A stretch of DNA of 64,000 bases from Axinella damicornis (Eukaryota > Porifera > Demospongiae > Axinellida > Axinellidae). The number at the start of each line of letters is the position of its first letter. Within the stretch, counting starts at the first letter, position 1. Below are positions 22,271 to 33,347 of the stretch, piece after piece. The stretch lies in the NCBI GenBank assembly GCA_963931865.1, contig OZ007513.1, forward strand, positions 3,326,098 to 3,390,097. Direction: 5' to 3'. The notes below the pieces were generated by a model. That model did no database searches and had not been told where the DNA came from. It saw only the letters and a list, made by a program, of their open reading frames with translations. A program made the translations under genes and the position numbers.

Positions 22271-23365
22271 ATGTTTGTGGGTCCAGTGTCAGCAGAGCAT
22301 TTCAAAAACTGCTCCAATTTAACTGATGTCACAGCAATTGCCCTTGCAAGAGGTATCACTGCTGCTGTTTGTGCTGTTGCTTCATTGACAGCACTTGTGA
22401 TACTAGCACTGATGAACTGCTGCCACCATAGGGTATGTGGAACTGTTATAAAACGCCTTGTCGTTGGGTACTTGGCATCCAATGTGCCTTTCCAACTTGT
22501 TCTTGCTCTGCACCTCATTTACTACTTCCATCCAGAACAGGAGAATTTCTGCAAAGCAGACGGATTTTTTAGACAGTACGTCGAGAGTGTTCAATTTGTG
22601 TTCCTACTGGAAATAAACCTGGTGCTATTCCTCAGAGTATGTGAAGTAACTACATCTTGGAAATGTCAAGCTACAGGCACCTTCACATGCTGTTGCTGGA
22701 AGATCAACAAACTAGACACTGTCCTTTTTGTTTCAGTCTTTTGCCTCCCCCTGCTCTTTGACTGGATCCCCCTCACTACGGGTTCTTATGGACCTTATGG
22801 GCCATGGTGCTGGATTCGAAGCTTTAATAACGATTGTTCCCCTACAGCTGCAGGATACCTTGAGCAGATATTGCTACAAGATGTCCCTGTTTTTATATTA
22901 GGGCCTCTGACACTTGGACTTCTTTTCATATGCCTGTGCCTGCTCTGCTATGCAATCAAGACTGGCAAAGTTAAAAAGCTGAACAAAGTTGGAATTACGG
23001 ACTCAATTTTGTCCCTAGTTCTGATGTTTGCATTGTATCTTCTATCAACAATATTCGTTATTCAATTTGAGCGGTTTACCATTTGGATGGTTCGTGCCAT
23101 ATTTGGTCCTCTTTTAACTACTCTGATAGCACTCACTCTACTGATTGCCATTCATCTTCCCCTCTCATGTATGGTTAGCCGTGTGTGTTGTAACTGCTAT
23201 GAGCATACATACACCGAGTCTGATCAAGCCACCCTGCACACAAGTAGCCTAATACAACAACCCAGCTACACTACATGGAACCCATCTCACAGCATCAACA
23301 CAACTTCACGAAGTCTACTTCTTACCTGTGACATGCATCCACAGGATTACGGCAGCATTGCTTAA
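22271..23365 (+). CDS. 7TM receptor (GPCR-like), array copy 2, intact
   Basis: Intronless, 364 residues, seven hydrophobic segments. A Cys before TM3 (FCKADGFF) and one in the second outer loop (GPWCWIR) probably form the usual GPCR disulfide. The YGxxGxWCWI pattern recalls cAMP-receptor-like and class B receptors (moderate confidence; ligand unknown). After TM7 comes a Cys cluster (RVCCNCYEH), likely membrane-proximal, then a conserved tail with QPSYTTWNPSHS, ending in YGSIA. Its TM2-to-tail part is almost identical to pseudogene copy 3, which is 1.7 kb downstream, marking a recent tandem duplication. The start ATG is in the same context (cagagatgttt) as in copy 3. Confidence 0.85.
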   Translation: MFVGPVSAEHFKNCSNLTDVTAIALARGITAAVCAVASLTALVILALMNCCHHRVCGTVIKRLVVGYLASNVPFQLVLALHLIYYFHPEQENFCKADGFFRQYVESVQFVFLLEINLVLFLRVCEVTTSWKCQATGTFTCCCWKINKLDTVLFVSVFCLPLLFDWIPLTTGSYGPYGPWCWIRSFNNDCSPTAAGYLEQILLQDVPVFILGPLTLGLLFICLCLLCYAIKTGKVKKLNKVGITDSILSLVLMFALYLLSTIFVIQFERFTIWMVRAIFGPLLTTLIALTLLIAIHLPLSCMVSRVCCNCYEHTYTESDQATLHTSSLIQQPSYTTWNPSHSINTTSRSLLLTCDMHPQDYGSIA

Positions 23366-23995
23366 CCGTAGTCAAAAGTGTGGATGCTATGTGTATTCAA
23401 TTCAAAAGGAACATGTTTGCTAATTGTTATCTTATAGAGCATCAATTATTATTCTTTTAGGTTTGATAGTAGCTAGCTTTTAGCACATGCATTATTGTAA
23501 TGGAGGAATTGAAATGTATTATATTTTGTTCAGTCCACCCCATTCCAGTAGCTATATATCTATGCATGGTTCAGCTCAGGGCCATAAGATTGAGTCCCAC
23601 CTGTGAAGTGGCTGAAAGTGCTCGACATAGGTGATTTGAATAAGGCGCTTTCCTGCCAAGTTCAACTGTTCAGCACAGCACTGTAAGCCATAGTCATGAG
23701 GATTTCTGTGTCTTGTTACTATGCTAGCGGCCAAGTGACTCGTACTATACTATAGCCCTTTTTGGACACTGCTATGGCCCATAATGGTGTGAATAATTTA
23801 CTCTTCATTAGTAAACTCTACCAGGTGGATAGCTACCCTTGTCGAATCGCTGCATCTATATATTTACCTAGATTGCCTGAGAATCCATGAATTTAGTTTG
23901 TGTGGCCTAATAAGACTTTGCTTTAGAAGTGAGCAGGCATGCACTGTTATAGCTAGCTACACTGTTTCTTGGAAGATCTCTATAAAAGGCCAGAG
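23366..23995. other. Spacer between receptor copies 2 and 3
   Basis: No gene seen. The final part repeats the leader of copy 2 (gaagtgagcaggcatgcactg region). Confidence 0.5.
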
Positions 23996-25053
23996 ATGTT
24001 TACAGGTCCAGTGTCAACAGAGCTTTCCGAAAACTGCTTCAATTTAAATGATGGAGAAGTCATAGCTAGCAATTGCCTTTGCAAGAGGCATCACTGCTGC
24101 TGTTTGTGGTGTCCAAGCTTAAGAACGAGTGACCCTCCAAATATATATAGCACCGACTCCAGCATATGATTAAAACTCTGTAATTAGACATTTGTTTCTC
24201 AATATGTATGCATAATTAGCCTAGCCTCGTTCCCAAAGCAGACGGATTTTTTGTGCAATACTTCATGAGTGTTCACTTTGTGTTCATACAAGAAATAAAC
24301 CTGGTGCTATTCCTCAGAGTATGTGAAGTAACTACCTCTTGGAAATGTCAAGCTACGGGCACTTTCACATGCTGTTGCTGGAAGATCAACAAACTAGACA
24401 CTGTCCTTTTTGTTTCAGTCATTTGCATCCCCCTCCTCTTTGACTGGATCCCCTTCACTACGGGTTCTTATGGATCAGTTGGAGCATGGTGTTGGATTCG
24501 TGGGCACGAAAACAACTGCTCTGTTCACAACGCAGGATTGCTTCAACAGTTACTGCTACAGGATGTCCCTGTTTTAATATCAGGGCCTCTGACACTTGGA
24601 CTGCTCATCATATGCCTGTGCCTGCTAGGCTATGCAATCAAGACTGGCAAAGACAAAAAGCTAAACAAAGTTGGAATTGCTGATTCAATTTTGTCCCTAG
24701 TTCTGATGTTTGCATTGTATCTTCTATCAACAATATTCGTTATTCAATTTGAGCGGTTTACCATTTGGATGGTTCGTGCCATATTCGGTCCTCTTTTAAC
24801 TACTCTGATAACACTCGCTCTGCTGATTGCCATTCATCTTCCCCTCTCGTGCATGGTTAGCCGTGTGTGTTGTAACTGCTATGAGCATACATACACCGAG
24901 TCCGATCAAGCCACCCAGCACACAAGTAGTCTAATACAACAACCCAGCTACACTACATGGAACCCATCTCACAGCATCAACACAATTTCACGAAGTCTAC
25001 TTCTTACTTGTGACATGCATCCACAGGATTACGGCAGCGCTAGCACTGCTTAA
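23996..25053 (+). pseudogene. 7TM receptor pseudogene, array copy 3
   Basis: Starts like copy 2 (MFTGPVSTELSENCFNLNDG). A 4-bp insertion (tagc, about 24065) shifts the frame before TM1. About 250 bp coding for TM1-TM2 are then missing, and the match resumes at 24236 with aaagcagacggattttt (the FCKADGF region). From there to the stop at 25053 it is open and very like copy 2. The resumption point directly abuts a half foldback end, tagcctcgttccc (24223-24235). The open 3' part could still give an N-truncated protein, but loss of TM1-TM2 argues against function as a receptor. Confidence 0.8.
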
Positions 25054-26197
25054 ACTACAACTTCTTCCATAGTCAAAAGCGTAGATGCATAATTATGTGT
25101 ACATGCAGTATGCAATTCGAAAGAGAACATATTATAGCTATAGCCAATCATGATTTATCGAAACTTATTTTTTACACCCCACATCAGCTACGTTTTGATA
25201 TTAGTACTAGTACACATAATAATTATAATTATTGTAATGGAGGAAATGAAAAAATGTATTTTGGCAAATTTTGTTCAGCCCATCCTACTCCAGCTAGTAG
25301 CAAATGACGTCATTTTTATTTCCTGTCTCTGTATATTTAAAAGTCAGTTTGAGGCTGAGTAGTCAGTCTGTCTTGCTCGTCTTTGTTGCTAAGTTGATAA
25401 TTGCTTTATGATCATTGAACTGTTGTCCGAGGTCGTGACATAAAATATAGTCTTCATTAGTAAACTCTACCATAACTAGCCAATCATTGGACAGCCCTGG
25501 GCAGGTGCTAATAATAATTATGGAAAACGTTATGCCCTAGTTCTACAGTGCTGTTCTGGCTATGAAATATTCACATGCATGCTCAGAGGGGCCTTGTGTT
25601 CGCATGTGTTGGGGGGCTGTCAATTTCTAAATTCTAAAAGGGTGAATAGCCTCTTCACGTTTGTTATGATATTGCATGGGCACCAATGAGCACAGCAAGG
25701 GAAGTGCAAATGCACAAGAGTTCTAATTTTTTTAATTTTTTTGTGTGTGTGTGCACTATTGTAGTGTCCAAGTGTTGCGCAAGCCACAAAATGTATGCAC
25801 AATCCGTCATGTCCAGTGTGCAAGCTTGGACATGACGTACATTATCTGGATAGTGCACGGTTTGGGAACACTTGTGCATTTGCACTTTTGTGCATTTGCA
25901 TGTAATTTAATATAATCTGCACGGCAAAGTTGGATAGGATTTCCCCTCCAGTTAATTGGATAGCTAGCTACATAATTTCAAAAGCCTACACCGTGACTAT
26001 AGCTAGTAACCCCAAAGGTGCAGCCTATATAGAATGGGAACATGCACAAGTAGCTAGATCTCCATCACTGCATGCTAGACAAAGGTAGCTGATAGTATGA
26101 CTCTGCCTAGCACTGTATGGACAGTAGCTATAGCTACCAAATTATGAGCTATCTGTAGTCTCCAAAGGTTATAGGCTTGAAAGCTACACTATATATT
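25054..26197. other. No gene seen; small foldback sequences
   Basis: AT-rich spacer. A GT run lies near 25741-25755. An 11-bp-arm hairpin (cgtcatgtcca, then its complement) is at about 25805-25838, inside a larger diverged inverted repeat with tgcaaatgcaca motifs (25690-25900). Confidence 0.5.
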
Positions 26198-26390
26198 ATA
26201 CGTTGCCTTCATCCGACCCCATCTCGAGTATGCCTGTACAATCTGGTCTCCTTACACCAAGAAGGACATTGTTGCCCTAGAGAAATTTGCCCTGAAGGTA
26301 TCCCTTAAACAGTGGACTCTGTCGTATGAGGACCTACTCGAACATGCAAACATTCCTTCTCTCTCATCCAGGAGGTGAAACCTGTGCTTA
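26198..26390 (+). mobile_element. LINE reverse-transcriptase relic
   Basis: The plus frame reads YVAFIRPHLEYACTIWSP, then YTKKDIVALEKFALKV, then YEDLLEHANIPSLSSRR before a stop. This is the same C-terminal segment as the LINE at 36394-37014 (VRPHLDYASAIWSP and following). Both ends are truncated. Confidence 0.8.
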
Positions 26391-27218
26391 TGAACATCAT
26401 GCACAAGGTCACTTAGAAAAGGAGGACGTAATTCACTGCAAATTCCCATGGGTTACTGATGGGAAAGAATTACGTTACCATTCCCATGGGTTACTCATGG
26501 GAAAGAATTACGTCATTTACACATTGGGTTACTCATGGGATAGAATTACGTGCTTTCATTGAACGTAAAATGCCCCAAAGTAGGTACACTGTGTAACCTT
26601 CGCTAGGGAAAGATTTACGTCATTTGCCTCAATTTGGATATTCCTGCAATTCCTCAAAGAATTGACTATGAATCTCATTTAGATTCCCTCAAGAGTCACC
26701 AAAGGGGTACCACTGCTATTGATTCTTATCTAACGTAAAAGTTTCCCTATATATATGCAACTATACCAACCTTATCTAGGGACAGATTTACGTCATTTGC
26801 CTAAAGAGGGTTTTCCTGTCATTTATGACAGAATTGGTTATGAATCTCATTTAAATTCCCTCCATCATCACCTGTGGGCACCCCTGATATTCCTAATCAC
26901 TTAACGCAAAACTCCAATAGCAGCAATAGCGGAAGCTGCCAAAGTGAGACATGAACAGCGGCATGTGCAAAGTGAGCCGGACAAACATGCTGTATACGTA
27001 CACGGGCCTCCTGATAAATCCTGCCACTTCAATAAGACAGCCATTGCAATGGATCGATGATGATGACTTCATGGACACAACCATGGCCGCATCAAAACCA
27101 AGGTAGTATTAGTGTTGCTTGCTGTTGAATTAGACTTATTCATTTTTCAGCACTGGTGAAATCAGCTATAAGCCTTCATTCTACAAGATACGGGAATTGA
27201 GCAGTACTCACAAAAAAC

Positions 27219-27622
27219 CTAATTGGTTGTTTTAACCACAGAGCGGTTACCTTTGTTGCAGACAAGCTGGAGACAGTGGTTATAGGAGGTTTACTCGATC
27301 AAGGGCTAACTTAGGGTAATTGCATAAGACAACCTGCAAAGGCAACTGGCCCAGATGGTCTCACTGACAATCTTGGCAAGGTCAGTATAGCTACAACTGG
27401 TTGTCATGGAAATTTCAAGCCCTTGATGGTAGCAGGTCCACAGATGTCTAGTGGTTAAGATCTGCATGATTATGGTTGTAAATCATGTAGATAATTGGGC
27501 CAGCTTCCTCTCAAGTTGCCTTATGTAATTGGTCTCTGAACCCCTTCTTCTAACCTCTGCCTCCAGCTTGTCTGCAACCAGGGTAACCACTCTGTGACTA
27601 AAACAACTGATTTGGTTTTTCA
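27219..27622. mobile_element. 404-bp MITE with ends AATTGGTTGTTTTAACCACA
   Basis: The left end (ggttgttttaaccacagag, then ggttacc, then ttgcagacaagctggag) reappears inverted at 27565-27622. Partial copies of the left end occur at 47281-47370 and 50245-50545. The latter also shares the internal ctggttgtcatggaaatt. Noncoding. Confidence 0.65.
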
Positions 27623-28416
27623 GTGTACTTCACCGGTAAAATTACCAACTATGATGGGTGCTCTGGAAAATGTTTACTTTCCTTCCGATGGTGAAGTTGT
27701 ATACATACACCCCAACCACGAAGATGTTAATTTCCTCCCTCGAGTTTTGATGGATAAATGGGCTGCATCAAAGCGTACACAAGTTTCAGCAATACTTTGC
27801 ATCAAACTGCTCCCTCTGCTTGAAAATGGCCTAAAACTCAATTTTAAGGCCCCCCTACGAAACTGAAAATTTGGACCCTCTCCAAGGCCCCACCCACACT
27901 CTGACCCCATCATCAATACACACACAAAAGAGGCCCAAAAACTACGGATGGATTTACCACCTGCTCTCCTCACTTGCAGCCTCAGGCTACAGCCCAAAAC
28001 TCACTGCCACCCTCAAAAACAGAGGTTTAATTTGGCTACCCTAGGCTTTCAAAAAAAATTCCACGCACACCAACTAAAACCGACTCAAGCCAAGGGCACT
28101 CTTCAAAAGGTCAACCTACCCCCAGCAAAACTAGGGATGCTTTTCCACGTTCACCTCTCGGTTACAGAGTTTTGGCCACACATCTACTCCCTCTCAGGCT
28201 CTCACCAGCCGAGTCCAGCTACCAAACCAGCCAAATTCGGCCTAACAAAAAAATGAAATTCATGGTCAATTCTTTGATGAATTGCAGGAATATTCCTTTT
28301 GAGGCAAATGACATAAATCTTTCCCTGGCGAAGGTTACACAGTGTACCTACTTTGGGGCATTTTCCGTTCAATGAAAGTACGTAATTCTATCCCATGAGT
28401 AACCCAAGGTGTAAAT

Positions 28417-29077
28417 GGGCAAGTGGAAAAGGCGGATACGGTCGGACGCGGACGCGGACGCGGATGCGGACGCGGACGCGGACACGGACACGGACACGAG
28501 CCAAAATTTTGAGGGCAAGTGGAAAAGGCGGATACGGTCGGACGCGGACGCGGACGCGGACACGGACACGAGCCAAAATTTTGAGGGCAAGTGGAAAAGG
28601 CGGATACGGTCGGACGCGGACGCGGACGCGGACACGGACACGAGCCAAAATTTTGAGGGCAAGTGGAAAAGGCGGATACGGTCGGACGCGGACGCGGACG
28701 CGGACACGGACACGAGCCAAAATTTTGAGGGCAAGTGGAAAAGGCGGATACGGTCGGACGCGGACACGGACACGAGCCAAAATTTTGAGGGCAAGTGGAA
28801 AAGGCGGATACGGTCGGACGCGGACGCGGACGCGGACACGGACACGAGCCAAAATTTTGAGGGCAAGTGGAAAAGGCGGATACGGTCGGACGCGGACGCG
28901 GACGCGGACACGGACACAAGCCAAAATTTTGAGGGCAAGTGGAAAAGGCGGATACGGTCGGACGCGGACGCGGACACGGACACGGACACGAGCCAAAATT
29001 TTGAGGGCAAGTGGAAAAGGCGGATACGGTCGGACGCCGACGCGTACGCGGACACGACACGACACGAGCCAAAATTA
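28417..29077. repeat. 72-bp minisatellite, nine units, GGACGC/GGACAC hexamers
   Basis: Each unit reads gggcaagtggaaaaggcgg, then atacggtc, then three to nine ggacgc/ggacac hexamers, then gagccaaaattttga. Units vary mainly in hexamer number. Because both strands lack stop codons in several frames, five overlapping open frames of 225-247 codons arise. They are a composition effect, not evidence of genes. Confidence 0.9.
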
Positions 29078-29416
29078 ATTTTTCAGCCCTTTTCAGCCCT
29101 TTGCAGTGTAGGACAGAAGCTAAACATGGTTATTCATTGGCTAAAGTTGCTTGCTTAGCCTATTGAACCGTCTTACCTGGAGTCAGCAGAGGTCAAAGGC
29201 CACGTACATATTTAATGAGCTTCAATGAAAAGACTAGAAGAGCTTTTATTTGTGCAGAAACCAAACTCAAGCATTTTGCCAAAGCATAGGAAGCAGAAAT
29301 AATATTCTTATACCATCTATGATGGCTGATCGAAGCTCGAACTTTCATTGTTGAAGCTTATTAAATATGCACGTGGCCTTTGACCTCTGCTGACTCGAGG
29401 TAAGACATGAATAGGC

Positions 29417-29483
29417 TAGCCTCGTTCCCAGGCCCCGCCCAGCTATTTTTGTTCGCGCGTGGGAGAGCCTGGGAACGAGGCTA
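29417..29483. mobile_element. 67-bp foldback element, TAGCCTCG family
   Basis: Begins TAGCCTCGTTCCCAGGCCCC and ends GCCTGGGAACGAGGCTA. The flanks TGAATAGGC and ACAATAGGC match at 7 of 9. Its outer parts equal the outer 28 and 38 bp of the 560-bp element at 37073-37632, so it looks like an internal-deletion derivative. It interrupts the right arm of the large palindrome, whose left arm (about 29151-29173) keeps the uninterrupted site. Confidence 0.75.
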
Positions 29484-29780
29484 ACAATAGGCTAAGCAAG
29501 CAACTTTTAGCGAGTGATTAACCATGTTTAGCTTCTGTCCTACACTGCAAAGGGCTGAAAAATGAAATTTGGTTCGTGTCCGTGTCCGTGTCCGCGTCCG
29601 TGTCCGCGTCCGTGTCCGCGTCCGTGTCCGCGTCCGACCGTATCCGCCTTTTCCACTTGCCCGTTGTAAATGATGTAATTCTTTCCCATGAGTAACCCTT
29701 AACCCATGGGAATGGTAACGTAATTCTTTCCCATGAGTGACCCATGGAAATTTCCCCAAAATTACGTCTTTTATAGCAAG

Positions 29781-29894
29781 ACCAATAATACACGGATGCG
29801 GAAGGGCGGCGTTTTCGCCGCCTTCCGCATCCGTGTATTATTGTCAACGGAAACCGAAGAACAGAAAAAACGGGGTAGGCCTGGGAACGAGGCT
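29781..29894. repeat. Strong hairpin followed by a foldback-family end
   Basis: Arms of about 28 bp (aataatacacggatgcggaa, then ggcggcg, and the complement) surround a tttt loop at 29784-29843. About 20 bp later the strand reads gggtaggcctgggaacgaggcta (29871-29894), the right end of the TAGCCTC family with the same inner sequence as the 70-bp copy at 987. No left end is recognised. Confidence 0.6.
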
Positions 29895-30237
29895 AGCAAT
29901 ATTATGTATCCTGGCTTGTTAAGCAGGAAGTCGGGCTATTGTATAGCAAGCTAATTTTGGTGGGGACTGGGAACGAGGCCATAAGTAGCTACATTGTTAA
30001 CCAGCAGCTACTGAGCAGAACCCTCGCCCCGGTGGACCGCTAAGAGCTAGCGGAATCTTGTCCTCGCCATAAGCACGTTCGTTTTGCTGCGATTTTGGCA
30101 ACGTGATCGACTTGACCCGAGTTAAATTAGCGTCCGGAGGAAGGCACAACAGCCATCGTTGGACTCTAGCTTCTCTAAACTCTCATATGAGGTGAACTTA
30201 TTCAGTGTTTCGTGAACAGAATCGCTACCAGACATAC

Positions 30238-31254
30238 ATGGATCCGGAATCATCAGAGGAGGTGATGTCATTCCCTTTCAAATACTGCTACAATTTCACT
30301 GACAGAGAGGTCACAGCAATTGCATTCGCAAGAGGCATCACTTCTGCTGTTTGTGGTGTCACTTCATTCCTGATACTAACACTTGTGAGCTGTTGCTGCC
30401 ACAGAGTGTGTGGAACTGTTGTGAAACGCTCTGTAGTTGGGCTCATAGCAGTAAATGTGCCTTATCAACTTGTCCTTGCTCTGCACAGACTGCACTTCAT
30501 TCACTACTTCCAACCAGATCAGGAGAATTTCTGCAAAGCGGACGGATATTTCGACCAGTATCTAGAGAGTGTTCAAGTTCTATTAACATTGGGAATATGC
30601 CTGATGCTGTTCTTCAAAGTATGTGGAGTAACTACCTTTTGTAAATGCCGCTATGAAGACAGGGTAACTTTCACGTGCTGTGGTGACCGGAAAATGAATT
30701 TACTAGAAATTGGATTTTTTGTTACAATGTTTTCCCTCCCGCTCCTTGTTGACTGGATTCCCTTCACTACAAATTCTTATGGACCGTTTGGACCATATTG
30801 CTGGATTCGAATACTTGAAAACGACTGCTCCGTATACAAAGCAGGAACTCTTAAACGGATATTGCTGTGGGATGTTCCCATAGGACTACTAGGACTCCTG
30901 ACTCTTGTTCTCTTTATCGCATCTCTGTGTCTGCTAGGCTATGCTATCAAGAATGCCAAAGCTAACAAAGTCACAGTAACTGAATCCATGGTCTCCCTAG
31001 CTCTCATGTCAACGCTATATCTCCTTCAAACAGTATCGTACTTGCATACTTTGAAGCCACATCAAATCGCCTTCTGGGTACTTAATGCGATATCCATACC
31101 TCTTTCTGCTACTGTGGTACCACTCGTTCTGCTGCTTGCCGTCCATTTTCCCCTCTCCTCTACGATTACCCGTGTGTGTTGCAACTGTCGTGGACGTACT
31201 CACACCATGTCAGATGAAGCCACTGTGCATGCAAGTAGTGATATTGGAGTGTAA
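30238..31254 (+). CDS. 7TM receptor (GPCR-like), array copy 4, shortened tail
   Basis: Starts at the ATG in acatgGATCCGG (MDPESSEEVMSFPFKYCYNF), matching the MDPESAE start of other copies; an upstream in-frame ATG at 30205 lacks such support. The product has 338 residues and all seven hydrophobic segments, with the conserved Cys pair (FCKADGYF; GPYCWIR). It is the most divergent intact core in the array. The tail stops early (SSDIGV): compared with copy 1 there are two extra bases (gatATtgg). The lost tail is still readable in the next frame to a stop at 31365-31367 (INQPSYTMWN and onward), so the truncation is recent or a sequencing indel. Confidence 0.8.
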   Translation: MDPESSEEVMSFPFKYCYNFTDREVTAIAFARGITSAVCGVTSFLILTLVSCCCHRVCGTVVKRSVVGLIAVNVPYQLVLALHRLHFIHYFQPDQENFCKADGYFDQYLESVQVLLTLGICLMLFFKVCGVTTFCKCRYEDRVTFTCCGDRKMNLLEIGFFVTMFSLPLLVDWIPFTTNSYGPFGPYCWIRILENDCSVYKAGTLKRILLWDVPIGLLGLLTLVLFIASLCLLGYAIKNAKANKVTVTESMVSLALMSTLYLLQTVSYLHTLKPHQIAFWVLNAISIPLSATVVPLVLLLAVHFPLSSTITRVCCNCRGRTHTMSDEATVHASSDIGV

Positions 31255-31367
31255 TAAATCAACCAAGCTACACTATGTGGAACCCACCTCACAGCACCAA
31301 CAAAGATTCACATGCTGCACCCCTTGCCAGTGACAAGCAGCCACGGGACTATGGCAGTGTTGCTTAA

Positions 31368-32249
31368 GTGTGTTAAACTATACTGTAACATTCTCATCCG
31401 CATTTCTGAACCTTCACACTGCAAAAAATGTGTGTAGTTGTTTTCTGAATTGCAGAGGTCTGGGTATGTAGCCTAGGTAGGAGTTAGGCCTCAAAGTGGT
31501 GATTTGTTGCTTACTATGAACTTTTACACTCCCTTGTAGGACAGGCAACTGAGCCTAACTTAGCAGAAATACTTCAATTTGCAACTACAGCAACCAATAT
31601 CTTGGTTAAGTCAACCAACTTCTTTTTAGAGTGAGGAGATTTGCATGAATGTTTGGTCATAATGGCATAATTGGTATCTTTCAACAGTTTTTTTTAGATT
31701 ATTCATCCAGTTCACCAACAGCAGGTACCGTACAAAACTAATTTGTACACCCCATTGATGATACACCTGTAAACATAGCCAAATTCTCCTTAAGCTTGTA
31801 ACCAAGCCGTAAGATAAGTGTGAGCAGCTGCATAAAGATGCCAAGGTATTCACGTTCCACAAGGTGAGTAGATACCATTCAGCTACTCCCTTCCCCCTCT
31901 CCAATTTTCTAGGCATGTGAATATTGAGAGTCTTGTGGATAAGGTCCACACAAAATCCATGACCCTCCAAATGAGGGCCAGACCAGAGGCAACCATGCAA
32001 CTGAATGGGGTGCATGGGAGGAAGCACTATATAGCTAGCTACCTCAAACTACATGACATTGATCTTTGTGTACACAACAATCACAACAATGTCACATGAG
32101 TCGTGTAGTCAATTGTAGCTTGTTGGCAGGTGGCACTAACCGTACCGAGCTCCAGCTGGTTACGAATCACTGTAGTTGAGCGGGCACTTCTCGTGTTTCT
32201 GATTGAACAGTCTCTTGAATTCGAATTTGTAAAGGGAGGACAGATAATC
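31368..32249. other. Spacer between receptor copies 4 and 5
   Basis: No recognised gene. A minus-strand frame at 31626-32027 (133 codons) has no familiar domain and lies where receptor promoters are expected. The sequence just before 32250 (cgggcacttctcgtgtttctgattgaacagtctcttgaat, in part) is the shared receptor leader. Confidence 0.5.
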
Positions 32250-33347
32250 ATGGATCCAGAGTCCGCAGAGTTGGTATCCTTCCCTTTCAAACACTGCTAC
32301 AACCTCACAGACTCAGACATGACAGCAATCGCTCTTGCAAGAGGCATCACTTCTGCTGTTTGTGGAGCTACTTCATTTGTGACGCTATGCATACTTTTGG
32401 ATTGTTACTGCCACAGAGTATGTGGAACTGTTATAAAACGCCTTATTGTTGGGCTCATAGCAGTCAATGTGCCTTACCAACTTGTTCTTGCTCTGCCCCT
32501 CATTCACTACTTTCTACCAGAACAGGAGAATTTTTGCAAAGCCGATGGATTCTTCAACCAATACCTTGAAGAAGTTGAATTCCTATTGACTCTGGCAATA
32601 GGCCTAGTGCTGTTCCTCAAAGTGTGTGAAGTAACTACCTCTTGGAAATGTAACTATAAGGATGCAACTTTCACATGTTGTGGCTGGAAAATCAACACAT
32701 TAGAAACTGTCCTTTTTCTTCTAGTGTTTTGCCTCCCCCTGCTCTTTGACTGGATCCCCTTCACTACAGATTCTTATGGTCCTTTTGGACCATGGTGTTG
32801 GATTCGTAGGCTCGAAAACAACTGCTCCGTACACAGAGCGGGATCAATTGAACGGGAGTCACTAGCATATGCCCCTTTTGGATCAATTGTGGTGCTGACC
32901 CTAGGGCTGTTTATTGCATCACTGTTTCTGCTTGGCTATGCTATCAAGAAGGCTGAGAAGCTGACCAAAGTGAGGATTATCGACTCGGTATTCTTTCTTG
33001 CCCTCATGTTGATGTTATACATTCTTCAAAGTGGATCATACTTTTCATCAATCCACGTTGCCTTGTGGATGCCGTTTGCTATATCCATTCCTCTTACTGA
33101 AACTCTGACGCCATTTGTTCTGCTGGTTGCCATTCACCTGCTCCTCTCCTATACAATCAGCCACATATGTTGTAACTGTCATGGATATACCCGTACTGAC
33201 TCTGATCAACCCACAATCCGTGCAAGCACTGTAATACATCAACCCAGCTACACTACATGGAACTCACCTCACAGCACCAACACAGATTCACAGACTGCTC
33301 TGCTTGCCAGTGACAAGGAACTACAGAAATACGGCAGCCTTGTTTAA
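32250..33347 (+). CDS. 7TM receptor (GPCR-like), array copy 5, intact
   Basis: Intronless, 365 residues from the ATG at 32250 (MDPESAELVSFPFKHCYNLT). An in-frame ATG at 32130 would add 40 residues unlike any paralog. Seven hydrophobic segments; Cys in FCKADGFF and in GPWCWIRRLE; Cys cluster HICCNCHG after TM7. The complete conserved tail (QPSYTTWNSPHS, LASDKELQKY) ends GSLV, which fits a class I PDZ ligand (S-x-V). It is followed by a duplicated intergenic block and two receptor relics. Confidence 0.88.
   Translation: MDPESAELVSFPFKHCYNLTDSDMTAIALARGITSAVCGATSFVTLCILLDCYCHRVCGTVIKRLIVGLIAVNVPYQLVLALPLIHYFLPEQENFCKADGFFNQYLEEVEFLLTLAIGLVLFLKVCEVTTSWKCNYKDATFTCCGWKINTLETVLFLLVFCLPLLFDWIPFTTDSYGPFGPWCWIRRLENNCSVHRAGSIERESLAYAPFGSIVVLTLGLFIASLFLLGYAIKKAEKLTKVRIIDSVFFLALMLMLYILQSGSYFSSIHVALWMPFAISIPLTETLTPFVLLVAIHLLLSYTISHICCNCHGYTRTDSDQPTIRASTVIHQPSYTTWNSPHSTNTDSQTALLASDKELQKYGSLV

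Larger units (their letters stand above)
26440..29760. mobile_element. Compound foldback element with minisatellite arms
   Basis: Three blocks carry the same end sequence (cccatgggttactcatggga, with gaattacgt): plus orientation at 26440-26690, inverted at 28258-28425 and again at 29668-29755. Between the last two lies a palindrome centred near 29270. Its left arm is the minisatellite (28417-29077) plus 29078-29230; its right arm is 29330-29570 plus an inverted stretch of the same minisatellite (29571-29664). Tandem-repeat-bearing inverted arms recall Foldback-type transposons (inference). No transposase is seen. Nested inside are a 404-bp MITE (27219-27622) and a 67-bp element (29417-29483). 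Confidence 0.65.

Noticed and set aside
28417..29077. CRISPR-like array
   Set aside because: Units are contiguous tandem repeats without unique spacers, in a spliced eukaryotic setting.
28395..29158. Overlapping open frames of 225-247 codons on both strands
   Set aside because: All run through the 72-bp minisatellite. Units are multiples of three without stops, so the openness is compositional.
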